DNA of 64,000 nucleotides from Microvirga rosea (lineage in GTDB: Bacteria; Pseudomonadota; Alphaproteobacteria; Rhizobiales; Beijerinckiaceae): positions 310,001-374,000 of the forward strand of contig NZ_JAJDOP010000005.1 of the NCBI RefSeq assembly GCF_020595095.1, given 5' to 3'. Below are positions 8,625-17,318 of the stretch, piece by piece; positions within the stretch are counted from its first letter, which is position 1, and the number at the start of each line of letters is the position of its first letter. Below the pieces are notes generated by a model that worked only from the letters and a program-made list of their open reading frames with translations, had not been told where the DNA came from and did not search any database. The translations under genes and the position numbers were made by a program.

Positions 8625-9596
8625 TCAGGTCGCGATGCGCGGATCGAGGCGCGCATACAGCAGGTCGACGATGAAGTTGATGACGATCACGAGCAGCGCC
8701 GACACGAAGACGATGCCGAGAAGGGTGTTGAGGTCACGCTGCACGACCGCTTCATAGGCCAGCCGGCCGAGCCCCGGCAGAGCGAAGACGCTCTCCACCA
8801 CGACGGAGCCGCCGAGCATGGTCCCGGCCTGAAGGCCGATGAGCGTCACCATCGGCAGAAGTGCATTGCGGAGAACATGGGCGGTGATGACACGGCCTGG
8901 GCTCAACCCCTTGGCCTTGGCCGTGCGCACGAAGTCGAGATTCATCACTTCCAGCATCGAAGCGCGCATGATGCGAAGATAGGTCGCCAAAAAAATGAGG
9001 GCCAAGGTCAGTGTCGGCAGAAGCAGGTGCCATGCGATGTCGGCAACACGCCGGAATCCCGTATATCCCGCACCGATCTCTTCAAACCCGCCAGCGGGCA
9101 GCCAGCCGAGTTTCACTGCAAAGATGACGATGCCCATCAGGCCGAACCAGAACGACGGCGTCGCATAGAAGATCAGCCCGAGCGTCGAGATCAGCGTATC
9201 GGGCCACCGGTTGACCCGACGCGCTGCGAGCACGCCGAGCGCCATTCCGGCCGCGAACGCAAAGCTCAAGGCCGACCCCATCAACAGGAGCGTCGCCGGA
9301 AGACGCTCCAGGATCACGTCGGCGACAGGCTTGCCATAGATTGCCGAATATCCGAGGTCGAGCTGAAGCAGCCGCCAGACATAGCGTCCGAGCTGCACGG
9401 CCACGGACACATCGAGCCCGTAATACCGTCGCAGCTCCTCGATCATCGTCGGATCGCCTCCGCCGATCTGTGCCACCAGAGCATCCACCGTATCGCCGGG
9501 AGCGAGCTGCAGCAACAGGAAAAGCCCCACCAGAAGGACGAATAGTGTCGGCAGGCTGGCGGCCAGACGCCGGAGAGCGAGAAGCAGCACGCGCAT
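8625..9596 (-). CDS. Peptide ABC transporter permease, DppB type
   Basis: This inner-membrane permease has 323 residues. The first helix is at about residues 13-31, followed by the family marker LAPGDTVDAL and the large periplasmic loop ending in DLGYSAIYGKPV. Five more helices and the cytoplasmic loop DFVRTAKAKGLSPGRVI, which contacts the ATPase, come next. The C-terminus FIVDLLYARLDPRI is typical of DppB. It begins two bases after the binding-protein stop and precedes DppC by 8 bases, so the importer components are co-transcribed. Specificity is set by the binding protein rather than by this subunit. Confidence 0.95.
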   Translation of the reverse strand: MRVLLLALRRLAASLPTLFVLLVGLFLLLQLAPGDTVDALVAQIGGGDPTMIEELRRYYGLDVSVAVQLGRYVWRLLQLDLGYSAIYGKPVADVILERLPATLLLMGSALSFAFAAGMALGVLAARRVNRWPDTLISTLGLIFYATPSFWFGLMGIVIFAVKLGWLPAGGFEEIGAGYTGFRRVADIAWHLLLPTLTLALIFLATYLRIMRASMLEVMNLDFVRTAKAKGLSPGRVITAHVLRNALLPMVTLIGLQAGTMLGGSVVVESVFALPGLGRLAYEAVVQRDLNTLLGIVFVSALLVIVINFIVDLLYARLDPRIAT

Positions 9597-9598
9597 GG

Positions 9599-11200
9599 TC
9601 AGGACGCGGCGATCCAGGTGTCATGCCAATCGCTGGAATCCCAGCGCTGCGTGTTGTGATGGTTCCGGAGTTGCTTGCTCGTCGCCGCGAAGAACTGCCG
9701 CTCGGTGACCATCCAAACGGGGAGTTCCTCGTTCACGGCCTTCACCCATTCCGCGTAGAGGGTCTTGCGTTTCTCGGGGTCGATCTCCGTAGCGGCCTGA
9801 TCGATCAACTGGTCGATCTTGTCGGACTGCCAGCCCCATTGGTTGGTCCAGGGCGCCCCCTTCGGCGAGCCGGAACGATACCAGACCGTGGTGGAGACGG
9901 CCGGATCGCCGCGATATTGATGCCAGCCCGTCGCCAGATCGAAATTCCAGTCGCGATAGACGGTGGTGAGCGCGCCAGCGATGTCGAGCTGCACGATCTC
10001 GACCTTGATGCCTACGCCGGCCAGTGATTGCTGAATGTAGGTGGCAAGCAGCGGAACATCCTCTCCGTTCATGATCGGAACGAGCTTCAACGTGAAGCGC
10101 GTTCCGTCGGCGCCACGCTTGTAGCCGGCCTCGTCGAGGAGTGCTTCGGATTTCTTCTTGTCGAATGGATAGGGCGGCTTGCCACCAGGATAGAAGGCCG
10201 GAGACGAGGACGGGATCGGACCCGTCGCCGGCTTCCCCTGTCCATAGAGAAAGTTCTCGATGAAGAAATCCACATCGATCGCATGAGCGATCGCGCGGCG
10301 TACCCGCACGTCCGAGAGTTCCTTCCGGCGGGTGTTGAACTCAAGCGTGTTGTTGAAGGCATTGGCCTCGATCCCGCGGGTCGAGACCTCGAAGCGCTTG
10401 TCGTCCTTTAGCCGGTCGAGATCGGACAGGGACAATCCGTTATAGGAGCTGAGCTGGATCTGGCCGGTTTCGAGCGCGGCGGCCACGGCCGACTTGTCCG
10501 TGATTACGCGCCAGACGATGCGGTCGAGATAGGGAAAATCCTTGCGCCAGTAGTTCGGATTGCGCTCCGCAATGATGAACTGGCCGCGCTCGTACTGGAC
10601 GAACTTGAACGGACCCGTTCCGATCGGCGCCGTATTGGCGGGGTTTTCCAGAATGTTGGTTCCCTCGAACACGTGGCGCGGCGCGATGTAACCGAGATCG
10701 CAAAGGGCCCGTAGGAGCAGGTTGAGGGGCATCGGGCGTGAGTATCGGAACACCGCCGTGTGCAGATCCGGCGTGTCGACGGCCTCGAGATATTGCTGAA
10801 GCTGCGTGCCGTAATTGAGATGCTTCTTCCACATCTCCATCGCGGTGTATTGGACATCGGCTGCCGTGAACGGCTTGCCATCATGCCAAGTCACACCGTC
10901 GCGCAGCTTGAACGTGACGGTCTTCCCGTCCGGAGTCCCTTCCCAGCTGGTGGCCAGAATAGGAACTGGCCTGCCCTCGGCGTCAAGATCGACGAGCGCC
11001 TCCATGATCTTGCTCGTAATCAGATAAACGCCTGTCGAAGCCCGCAGAGCCGGGTTCAGGATTCGTTGCTCCGAGCCGAGATGCGCTGTCAAAATACCAC
11101 CGCGACGTGGACTCTCCTGTGAGAAGGCAGAGCGCGGAAGGATTGTGCTTAAGAGGGTAGCACTCGTTGAGAGCAAGGCGTCACGACGGGTAAGCCGCAT
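9599..11200 (-). CDS. Peptide-type ABC transporter substrate-binding protein with Tat-like signal
   Basis: This 533-residue SBP_bac_5 protein is the first gene of the operon that also encodes two permeases, a fused ATPase, an ATC-hydrolase-like enzyme and a flavoprotein. The N-terminus MRLTRRDALLST has a twin-arginine motif followed by a hydrophobic core and cleavage near AFSQ-ES, so export by Tat is likely. The family block WHDGKPFTAADVQYTAMEMW is present in part as KPFTAADVQYT. The protein is of usual length. Its promoter region contains two GTTC/GAAC palindromes shared with the first dpp operon. The ligand is probably a small amino-acid-like or peptide-like compound processed by the operon enzymes; this is inferred from context only. 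Confidence 0.94.
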   Translation of the reverse strand: MRLTRRDALLSTSATLLSTILPRSAFSQESPRRGGILTAHLGSEQRILNPALRASTGVYLITSKIMEALVDLDAEGRPVPILATSWEGTPDGKTVTFKLRDGVTWHDGKPFTAADVQYTAMEMWKKHLNYGTQLQQYLEAVDTPDLHTAVFRYSRPMPLNLLLRALCDLGYIAPRHVFEGTNILENPANTAPIGTGPFKFVQYERGQFIIAERNPNYWRKDFPYLDRIVWRVITDKSAVAAALETGQIQLSSYNGLSLSDLDRLKDDKRFEVSTRGIEANAFNNTLEFNTRRKELSDVRVRRAIAHAIDVDFFIENFLYGQGKPATGPIPSSSPAFYPGGKPPYPFDKKKSEALLDEAGYKRGADGTRFTLKLVPIMNGEDVPLLATYIQQSLAGVGIKVEIVQLDIAGALTTVYRDWNFDLATGWHQYRGDPAVSTTVWYRSGSPKGAPWTNQWGWQSDKIDQLIDQAATEIDPEKRKTLYAEWVKAVNEELPVWMVTERQFFAATSKQLRNHHNTQRWDSSDWHDTWIAAS

Positions 11201-11232
11201 GGCATGAGGTCCTGAAGGATCGGGAAAGGCTT

Positions 11233-11247
11233 GGAACGTACCGTTCC
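11233..11247. promoter_or_regulatory. Inverted repeat GGAACG-N3-CGTTCC near the binding-protein start
   Basis: Perfect 15-bp palindrome GGAACG-TAC-CGTTCC located 33-47 bases upstream of the binding-protein ATG, a position where a bound repressor would block transcription or elongation. It matches the GAACG-N3-CGTTC element at 3973. Its half-site is the same GTTC/GAAC as in the longer palindromes. Confidence 0.5.
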
Positions 11248-11269
11248 CGCAGCTCTAGTCAACAGGAAT

Positions 11270-11285
11270 GTTCTTTTTAAGGAAC
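11270..11285. promoter_or_regulatory. Palindromic operator candidate, copy 3
   Basis: Near-perfect inverted repeat GTTCT-TTTTAA-GGAAC (one mismatch; extends to TGTTCT...GGAACA at 11269-11286). It lies 70-85 bp upstream of the binding-protein start, in a typical operator position, and 23 bp from the shorter palindrome at 11233. Confidence 0.6.
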
Positions 11286-11549
11286 ACCGCTTAAAGAGGA
11301 CATTAATCTACAAATATGTTTCCTAAGAGAATGATTTTTCGTTTTGAGGTCACCAAGGGCATGCCGGGCTCACACAAGAACCCAAGAATGACTTGAACGA
11401 TGCCAATGGGTCCAGCCTAGCAATGCTCATGTGAGGTCACAAAAGCAGGTGAATAGATGTCGCCATTGTCCTGTCAGCTCTATTTGCAGGGCAAATTCTG
11501 ATCTGAATCGCACGGGTGAAGAGGAAATTAACAACGATCGCGCCAGATT

Positions 11550-11565
11550 GTTCTTTTTATAGAAC
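11550..11565. promoter_or_regulatory. Palindromic operator candidate, copy 4
   Basis: Perfect inverted repeat GTTCT-TTTTAT-AGAAC, almost identical to copy 3 including the T-rich spacer. It lies about 145 bp upstream of the VOC gene and just before a TTGACT that could be a -35 element (11574-11579). It ties the VOC gene to the same regulon as the two transport operons. Confidence 0.6.
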
Positions 11566-11710
11566 TTTCCGATTGACTCCGTTCTCACGTCTGACTTGTT
11601 TGATGGCAAAGGTAACTCATTACTGCCAACCACCCTGTGTCATCTTCCCTCGATTGGCGTCTGGCTCTCTTGGCACTTCGGCGGCCGGGCGTATCCTCCA
11701 GGAAATTGCA

Positions 11711-12553
11711 ATGTCTCAGCTCGCACCAATTTTGGACCATGTGGTTATCAATGTGCTGGACCAGCTTGACGGTGCAGCTGCTCTGTACCGACGCCTCGGC
11801 TTTCACTTGACAGAACGCGGCCATCATACACTCGGTTCGAGCAACCACTTGGCGGTTTTTGGAGAGAACTACCTCGAACTATTGGGTTTCGAACCGGGCC
11901 GTCCGACACAACGCGCCGATCTCTGGAAGCATCCGCCCGGCCTCACAGGCCTTGTCTTCAAGACCGCGGACTCGCTCAGGCTCCATTCAACGCTGGTGGA
12001 TAAAGCCGTTCCGGTGGAGAATCCTGCCGAATTCTCGCGCCTCGTTGATCTCCCGCAGGGCACAAGAGACGCTGCATTCCGCGTCGTGAGGCTCAGTTCA
12101 GAACTTGTGCCGAATGGTCGAGTGTTCTTCTGCCATCATCTCACGCCGGATCTCGTCTGGCGGAATGAATGGCGCGATCATCCCAATGGCGCCGTCGACA
12201 TCGTTGAGTTCGTCATCGCGGCCAATGACCCGTCCCGGACCGCGGATCTCTATCGAAGGATTTTCGGCTCGGAAACGGTTACGGAAATCCCTGATGGCTT
12301 CGCCTTGAGCGCCGGTCGCGCGACTGTTCTGTTCCTCACTCCCGATGGTGTTGAGGGGCGCTATAAAGGAGCAGCATCGGTGGACACGAGCAGAGGTGAT
12401 CGCATGGTAGCCCTAACACTACGGACACGTTCGCTCGACCTAGTCAATGAAAGCGTAAAATCCGGACGGATCCCGGATATCCGCACAGAAGCGGGGCGCG
12501 TCGTCGTGCCCTACCAACAGGCCGGAGGTGTCGCACTTGCTTTTGTCGAATAG
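11711..12553 (+). CDS. VOC-family protein with two glyoxalase-like domains
   Basis: This 280-residue protein begins with LDHVVINVLDQLDGAAALYR, the first strand-helix unit of a glyoxalase/VOC fold of the Glyoxalase_3 type. A second, related half starts near HPNGAVDIVEFVIAANDPSR. VOC proteins hold a divalent metal and catalyse isomerisation, lyase or dioxygenase steps, or bind small toxic compounds. I chose the ATG at 11711 because AGGAAA precedes it by about 8 bases and homology-like sequence starts there; the frame extends 65 codons upstream without protein-like character. The gene is divergent from the ATC-hydrolase operon and has a matching palindrome upstream, so it probably acts on the same compound. 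The exact reaction is unknown. Confidence 0.85.
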   Translation: MSQLAPILDHVVINVLDQLDGAAALYRRLGFHLTERGHHTLGSSNHLAVFGENYLELLGFEPGRPTQRADLWKHPPGLTGLVFKTADSLRLHSTLVDKAVPVENPAEFSRLVDLPQGTRDAAFRVVRLSSELVPNGRVFFCHHLTPDLVWRNEWRDHPNGAVDIVEFVIAANDPSRTADLYRRIFGSETVTEIPDGFALSAGRATVLFLTPDGVEGRYKGAASVDTSRGDRMVALTLRTRSLDLVNESVKSGRIPDIRTEAGRVVVPYQQAGGVALAFVE

Positions 12554-13697
12554 CAGGTACCGTAGATCTGCTAGCCAGCAGCCCTTCGCACGGCATAACT
12601 AAGACAAACTGTCAGCACCATCTCTCTGATATCAATAGACTTGCGAGTCGAAGAATTCCTGAAAGTCGTGTCCGACTGAGTTCACGGCGATGACTGTCGT
12701 AAGATGGCCGCGGGATGGACCGCAAGCGTCGGAGCCGTCATTACAAGCTCCTGTGCGTTGTTTAAGTATCGCTCCAGCTTGGGGCAGGAGGCGGTGCCAA
12801 AGCCGAAGTGGCTCAGCGCCGCCTCAAGCAGCATGACGTTTCAGAGCCATCGGCTGCTGTGGGCGGAGGCCGCTGTCATCGTCATCCGCTACAAGTGCGA
12901 GCTGTTTCTCGGCTTATCGCTCGCACTCATCAACAACCCTCCACGCAGGCGCGCCCCTGCAAGCGACTCAAGATACGGGCGATCGGCTGAATTGGCTAAA
13001 ACACGAAACGATGATGTCCGGCGACGATCATCGGCCTGTACCAGCGCAACCCCGACCACATGGCAACGTACCCCCTTACCAGGTGTATAATCGTCGAAAA
13101 TTCACAGTGCCCCGTCGGATGGGCAATTTGATTGCCGTTCGATAGTTTCAAACATTTCAGCCGCAGATCGAGGGCGGTCAAGTCTCTCTGCGACCGAGAA
13201 GCCGAAACGGCAGCTCACTGTCCCGCAGGCGGATGCGATAGCGCTTCCACTTAAAGATGAGTGGAATGCAAGGGAGATGTAACGGCGTAATGAAAACAAA
13301 TTATTCTTTCGGGGCGAAAGCGCGACCCGGATCAAAATTCTACCGCTGAACAAAAATTCGAAAAACCTTACCATTGCAATGGCGATCGTTTTAACGAACG
13401 ATTGGGCACCGCTCAGATCGCATCGGATCATGCCCAAAATTATCAGCACCCTTGAACGCTATTCCGCAGCCACGTCGCAACACAGCCTGTCGGTGACACA
13501 AGTTCCTTGTTCCCCAACAAAAGACAGGGCATTGCCTCACTGCCGCGCGCCTGTCGCCGCATCATAGTATCCCTGGGTGGATCGCTGAATGCTATCTGCA
13601 GCTAACCGCACCCTCTTGGAGGCCGCGGTCGCGCCATTGATGCATCCACCGATCCAGCTTGAAACACCCAATTCAGCTCAGGCGGTGCAACTCGAAC
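12554..13697. other. Long intergenic stretch without a convincing gene (about 1.1 kb)
   Basis: The first half has base composition near coding levels and several short open frames on both strands, none with a ribosome site or a recognisable motif. This suggests eroded sequence rather than a gene. From about 13260 the DNA becomes AT-rich and is the probable promoter region of the third transport operon. A short hairpin, CTTTCG-N3-CGAAAG, lies near 13309 and an 18-bp inverted repeat at 13385. No insertion sequence or RNA gene is recognisable. Confidence 0.5.
13385..13402. promoter_or_regulatory. Inverted repeat ATCGTT-N6-AACGAT upstream of third transport operon
   Basis: Perfect 6-bp arms with a 6-base spacer (TTAACG), about 300 bp upstream of the third binding-protein gene. 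Its geometry matches the GTTCT-N6-AGAAC sites but its half-site differs, so it would be read by a different but perhaps related regulator. With only one copy, the assignment as an operator is weak. Confidence 0.35.
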
Positions 13698-15353
13698 ATG
13701 TCAGAGAACTCAATGCTTAGAAGTCTCGTCCCGCACAGGCGTCACAGATTGATGACTGCTATCGTGCCGATTATAGCGCTGTCTTCGCTCTTGCATTCGG
13801 AAGCGGTCGCGCAGGATGCAACTCCATCGAAGGCCGAACACGGCAGCCTCATTCGGTATGCACTCTGGAGCAATCCGAAGGGAACATTTCACCCAACGCT
13901 CTATTTTACCGACTACGATCGCGCGGTGATCTTTTCCGTCTACGGGCGTCTCTACACGCTCGACGAGAAGCAGAATCCAGTTCCCTCACTTGCTCTCTCT
14001 CACGAATACTCGGCAGATGAACGCACATTGACCTTGCACCTGCGAAAGGATGTCAAATGGCATGATGGACAGCCGTTCGCGGCCGAGGACGTGGCCTTCA
14101 CCTATGGTACTCAGGCCCATCCTGACTTCCCGAAAGATCGGCCGGCCTTCGTAAAATACCTCGTAGGTTTTGAGGAATACAGCGCCGGCGAGTCTCAGGT
14201 GCTGGACGGGATCAAGGTCATTGACGCGAGCACGGTGAGCTTCACCTTTAAGGCGCCTTACGCTGCCGCCTTTGCACACTTTGCCGATAGACCAGTGCTG
14301 GCGCGGCACATCTGGGAGAAAGTGCCGATCAAAAACTGGGTCGAGGCGGCCGACACTCTGCGGAAGCCGGTGGGCACGGGTCCATACAAGTTCGTGGAAT
14401 TCGTGCCAGACCAGTACATCAAGCTCATACGCAACGACGACTACTTCGGCGGACACCCGAAGACCGAGACGATCATCTTTAAGATTTCGAATACCCAGAC
14501 GGCGCAAAGTGAGCTGATCAACGGCGAACTGGATATCGCCCAGATCTCATCCTGGAACGACCGAGACCTTCAGACATTTCGCGATGCCGGCATTCGGATT
14601 GTCGAAGAAGCAGGCACGAGCGGCCAGTACTTGCCGTTTGACACACGTGATCCGAAGCTGTCCGATAGACGCGTGCGTCAGGCAATCATTCACGCCATCA
14701 ACCGGCAAGCGCTCGTTGACCGGCTGCTCTTCGGGCATGGTCGGACTTTCAACTCCAACGCACATCCCGACAGCCCATACTATCCTTCGGATCTCAACAT
14801 ATATCCCTATAATCCGGCGAAAGCGAAGGCGTTGCTCGCGGATGCGGGCTGGAGCGACTCCAATGGCGACGGCGTGCTCGACAAGAACGGTCAGAAGTTC
14901 ACCTTCACTCTGCATTATCCTATCGGAAATCGGACCCGTGAACTTTCGGCTCCCATCATCCAGCAGAACCTTAAGGCTGTCGGAATTGAAGTTGCTCTGG
15001 TCTCCGCTGACTTCAATACGACACTTGCCATTCTTCAGGATCCGAAGCGCCGGTACGATGGCGTCCTCATGGGAGGAACCTTCCGACCAGGTCAGTATGA
15101 CAACAACTTTTGGTGGGAACGCTTCAACTCGGAGGAGTTGACCCGCTATTCAGAAGCTTTCAACTCAACGGTAGACCCGAACAAGCTGAAAGAAAATGTC
15201 GCTGGCTGGCTCCGCGGCATTAATGATGAGGCGATCCGTGCTTGGCTCTATATACCGAACGAGGGATATGTGCTTGGGCCACGTGTAACAAACTATAGGT
15301 CTCATCCGTATGAGCCGTTCGGCGACATCGCCAACTGGACGGTCAGCAAATAA
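13698..15353 (+). CDS. Peptide ABC transporter periplasmic substrate-binding protein
   Basis: This SBP_bac_5 protein has about 551 residues. A signal peptide core (AIVPIIALSSLLHS) is followed by cleavage near AVAQ-DA. The hallmark WHDGQPFAAEDVAFTYG and the DPKLSDRRVRQAI block are present. Several in-frame starts exist (TTG 13659, ATG 13698, ATG 13713); I chose 13698 because a GGCGG-like site precedes it and the basic n-region then fits a signal peptide. It is the first gene of the operon binding protein - DppB - DppC - M20 peptidase - fused ATPase. A calcium-loop-like DSNGDGVLDKNG near residue 400 is unusual and may bind a metal. The peptidase in the operon suggests that peptides are the cargo. 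Confidence 0.92.
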   Translation: MSENSMLRSLVPHRRHRLMTAIVPIIALSSLLHSEAVAQDATPSKAEHGSLIRYALWSNPKGTFHPTLYFTDYDRAVIFSVYGRLYTLDEKQNPVPSLALSHEYSADERTLTLHLRKDVKWHDGQPFAAEDVAFTYGTQAHPDFPKDRPAFVKYLVGFEEYSAGESQVLDGIKVIDASTVSFTFKAPYAAAFAHFADRPVLARHIWEKVPIKNWVEAADTLRKPVGTGPYKFVEFVPDQYIKLIRNDDYFGGHPKTETIIFKISNTQTAQSELINGELDIAQISSWNDRDLQTFRDAGIRIVEEAGTSGQYLPFDTRDPKLSDRRVRQAIIHAINRQALVDRLLFGHGRTFNSNAHPDSPYYPSDLNIYPYNPAKAKALLADAGWSDSNGDGVLDKNGQKFTFTLHYPIGNRTRELSAPIIQQNLKAVGIEVALVSADFNTTLAILQDPKRRYDGVLMGGTFRPGQYDNNFWWERFNSEELTRYSEAFNSTVDPNKLKENVAGWLRGINDEAIRAWLYIPNEGYVLGPRVTNYRSHPYEPFGDIANWTVSK

Positions 15354-15409
15354 CCTCAGCCGCATAGGTCCCCTTCCTCCTCGTACAGGTTCCGTCGGGT
15401 CACAGAAAT

Positions 15410-16375
15410 ATGTTGCTTTATTTTATCCGTAGGGCGCTGACCGCTGTCCCTGTGCTTGTTGGGATCTCGCTTGCTGTATTCTTGCTGGTCCATCTGCAAC
15501 CAGGCGACCCCTTCGTCGGAATGATAAGCCCAGATACGACGCCTGAAGAGAAGGCGGAAATGTTGCGTCGAATTGGTTACCTTGATCCGGTTTGGGTGCA
15601 GTACTTGCGATGGCTCGGTCGCGCGGCACGTGGTGATCTTGGCTATTCGATTCAGCATGGCACTGCAGTGCAGGTGCTGATCGGCGAGAGGCTGCATAAT
15701 ACCGTTTTGCTTGCAGGAAGTGCGCTGGCACTGTCCCTCGCCGTTTCCCTGCCCCTTGGCCTCTACACGGGCCTGCGCCGCACTGGTGTCGCCGACATGA
15801 TGTTGTCGAATCTGTCGTTCGTATTGGTGTCGATCCCGGCATTCTTCCTTGCCATGGTGCTCATCAAGCTTTTTGCAACAGAGTGGCGATTGCTCCCCAC
15901 GTCGGGGGTCGTGACCGTGGGAATGAATTATACCGGCTTGGCTCATATAGGCGATGTCGCGAGGCACATCGTTCTTCCTGCTTCGGTCCTGGCAATTACC
16001 AATATAGCGATCCTCAACCGCTATCTGCGCTCCAGCGTGAGCGACCTCATCGATCATGACTTCGTACGCGCTCTCTTCGCAAAAGGCCTTTCGCGGCGTG
16101 CGGTCATTGTTCCGCACCTTCTCCGCAATTCCGCGAAACCCCTCATTACGGTCGTTAGCCTGGAGATCCCAGGTCTTCTCTCAGCCGCATTGCTTACGGA
16201 AACGATCTTCAACTGGCCCGGGATCGGACGCCTCAGCTTCGAGGCCGTGCAAGGTCGAGATTACCCACTGCTCATGGGCATTGTCCTTTTTCTGGCAGTC
16301 GTGACGCTAGCCATCAATCTGCTTGCCGATCTGCTCTATGCCGTTGTTGATCCACGTGTCAGGCTGGTGCGATAA
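15410..16375 (+). CDS. Peptide ABC transporter permease, DppB type
   Basis: This 321-residue inner-membrane permease has its first helix at about residues 10-27, then the family marker LQPGDPFVGMI, a periplasmic loop ending DLGYSIQHG and five more helices. The ATPase-contact loop reads HDFVRALFAKGLSRRAVIV and the C-terminus NLLADLLYAVVDPRVRL, both typical of DppB. It begins 56 bases after the binding-protein stop and its stop is one base from the next start (TAA-C-ATG). It pairs with the DppC-type permease downstream. Confidence 0.95.
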   Translation: MLLYFIRRALTAVPVLVGISLAVFLLVHLQPGDPFVGMISPDTTPEEKAEMLRRIGYLDPVWVQYLRWLGRAARGDLGYSIQHGTAVQVLIGERLHNTVLLAGSALALSLAVSLPLGLYTGLRRTGVADMMLSNLSFVLVSIPAFFLAMVLIKLFATEWRLLPTSGVVTVGMNYTGLAHIGDVARHIVLPASVLAITNIAILNRYLRSSVSDLIDHDFVRALFAKGLSRRAVIVPHLLRNSAKPLITVVSLEIPGLLSAALLTETIFNWPGIGRLSFEAVQGRDYPLLMGIVLFLAVVTLAINLLADLLYAVVDPRVRLVR

Positions 16376-16376
16376 C

Positions 16377-17318
16377 ATGGAGGTCATTCCTGCGGCAGGA
16401 GGTCGTCGAAGCCTCGGGCGACAGCTTCTCTCCGATCCACTCTTTATGGTCGGTTTCTCTATCCTTCTGGTGCTGGTTGCGCTCGCGCTGGCTGCTCCGT
16501 GGATCGCACCTTTTGCGCCTGACGAGGTCGACCTCTTCGCGATCGAGGCTCCTCCTGGCGACGGTCATCTGCTCGGAACCGACGAGATCGGCCGAGATGT
16601 ATTCTCCCGCCTTATCTATGGCGGGCGCGTCTCGGTCCTGGTCGGAGTGTCGGCAGCCCTTGTACAGATCCTGATAGGCACTACTCTCGGCGCGATCGCG
16701 GGGTACCGCGGGGGATTGTCGGATGCCTTGGTAATGCGTCTAACCGAGGTCATTATGTGCTTTCCCTTCTATGCTATCGCGATCACGCTGGCTGCCATAT
16801 TCGGCGCGAGCGTTTGGAACGTCATTCTGATCATCGGTGCGCTGCACTGGACCGGACTCGCGCGCCTTGTACGTGCAGAATTGCTGTCGCTGCGTGAGCG
16901 CGGGTTCGTTTTGGCTGCGCGCGCCATGGGCGTCAGTCCTATCAAGATCATCTTCAATCATCTTCTGCGTAATGCCTACGGGCCAATTCTCGTTTATGCG
17001 ACGCTCGCCGTGGCAAACAGCATTTTGGCGGAGGCGGCATTGAGCTTCCTGGGGCTTGGCGTTCGGCAGCCACAGCCCTCCTGGGGCAACATGCTATCAG
17101 CCGCGCAAAGCATGCGCGTTCTGACCTACCAATGGTGGCTGTGGATCCCGCCAGGCGCGGCCATTGTGCTCATGGTTCTAGCCATAAATTTCGTGGGCGA
17201 GAGCCTTTCTCGAGCGCTCAGTCCCCGTCCGGGGGCTCCGATTCGTGATCTCGGACCAGACGCAAACGTCAACTCTCAAACTCGAAAGGAGCGGCTATGG
17301 CCGACGCGATTCTCTTAG
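16377..17318 (+). CDS. Peptide ABC transporter permease, DppC type
   Basis: This 313-residue permease of the DppC type has a first helix at about residues 26-44, then HLLGTDEIGRDVFSRLIYGG, the family hallmark, and the EAA-type loop ERGFVLAARAMGVSPIKIIF. The C-terminal tail after the last helix is about 35 residues longer than usual and overlaps the peptidase gene by 22 bases. That overlap may couple translation. The ATG at 16377 follows the DppB stop by one base; a reading frame further upstream overlaps DppB and is not used. Confidence 0.94.
   Translation: MEVIPAAGGRRSLGRQLLSDPLFMVGFSILLVLVALALAAPWIAPFAPDEVDLFAIEAPPGDGHLLGTDEIGRDVFSRLIYGGRVSVLVGVSAALVQILIGTTLGAIAGYRGGLSDALVMRLTEVIMCFPFYAIAITLAAIFGASVWNVILIIGALHWTGLARLVRAELLSLRERGFVLAARAMGVSPIKIIFNHLLRNAYGPILVYATLAVANSILAEAALSFLGLGVRQPQPSWGNMLSAAQSMRVLTYQWWLWIPPGAAIVLMVLAINFVGESLSRALSPRPGAPIRDLGPDANVNSQTRKERLWPTRFS

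Larger units (their letters stand above)
11201..11710. other. Divergent promoter region between binding-protein operon and VOC gene (510 bp)
   Basis: This AT-richer intergenic stretch separates the minus-strand transport operon (start 11200) from the plus-strand VOC gene (start 11711). It holds three inverted repeats, annotated separately: one close to the transport gene, one about 70-85 bp from its start, and one about 145 bp before the VOC gene. Short frames here, including one that runs upstream of the VOC start, are not protein-like. It most likely contains two divergent promoters under common control. Confidence 0.65.

Noticed and set aside
13309-13323. Short hairpin CTTTCG-N3-CGAAAG as a terminator
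   Set aside because: Only 6-bp arms, a 3-base loop and no T-run; it is not placed after a nearby gene.
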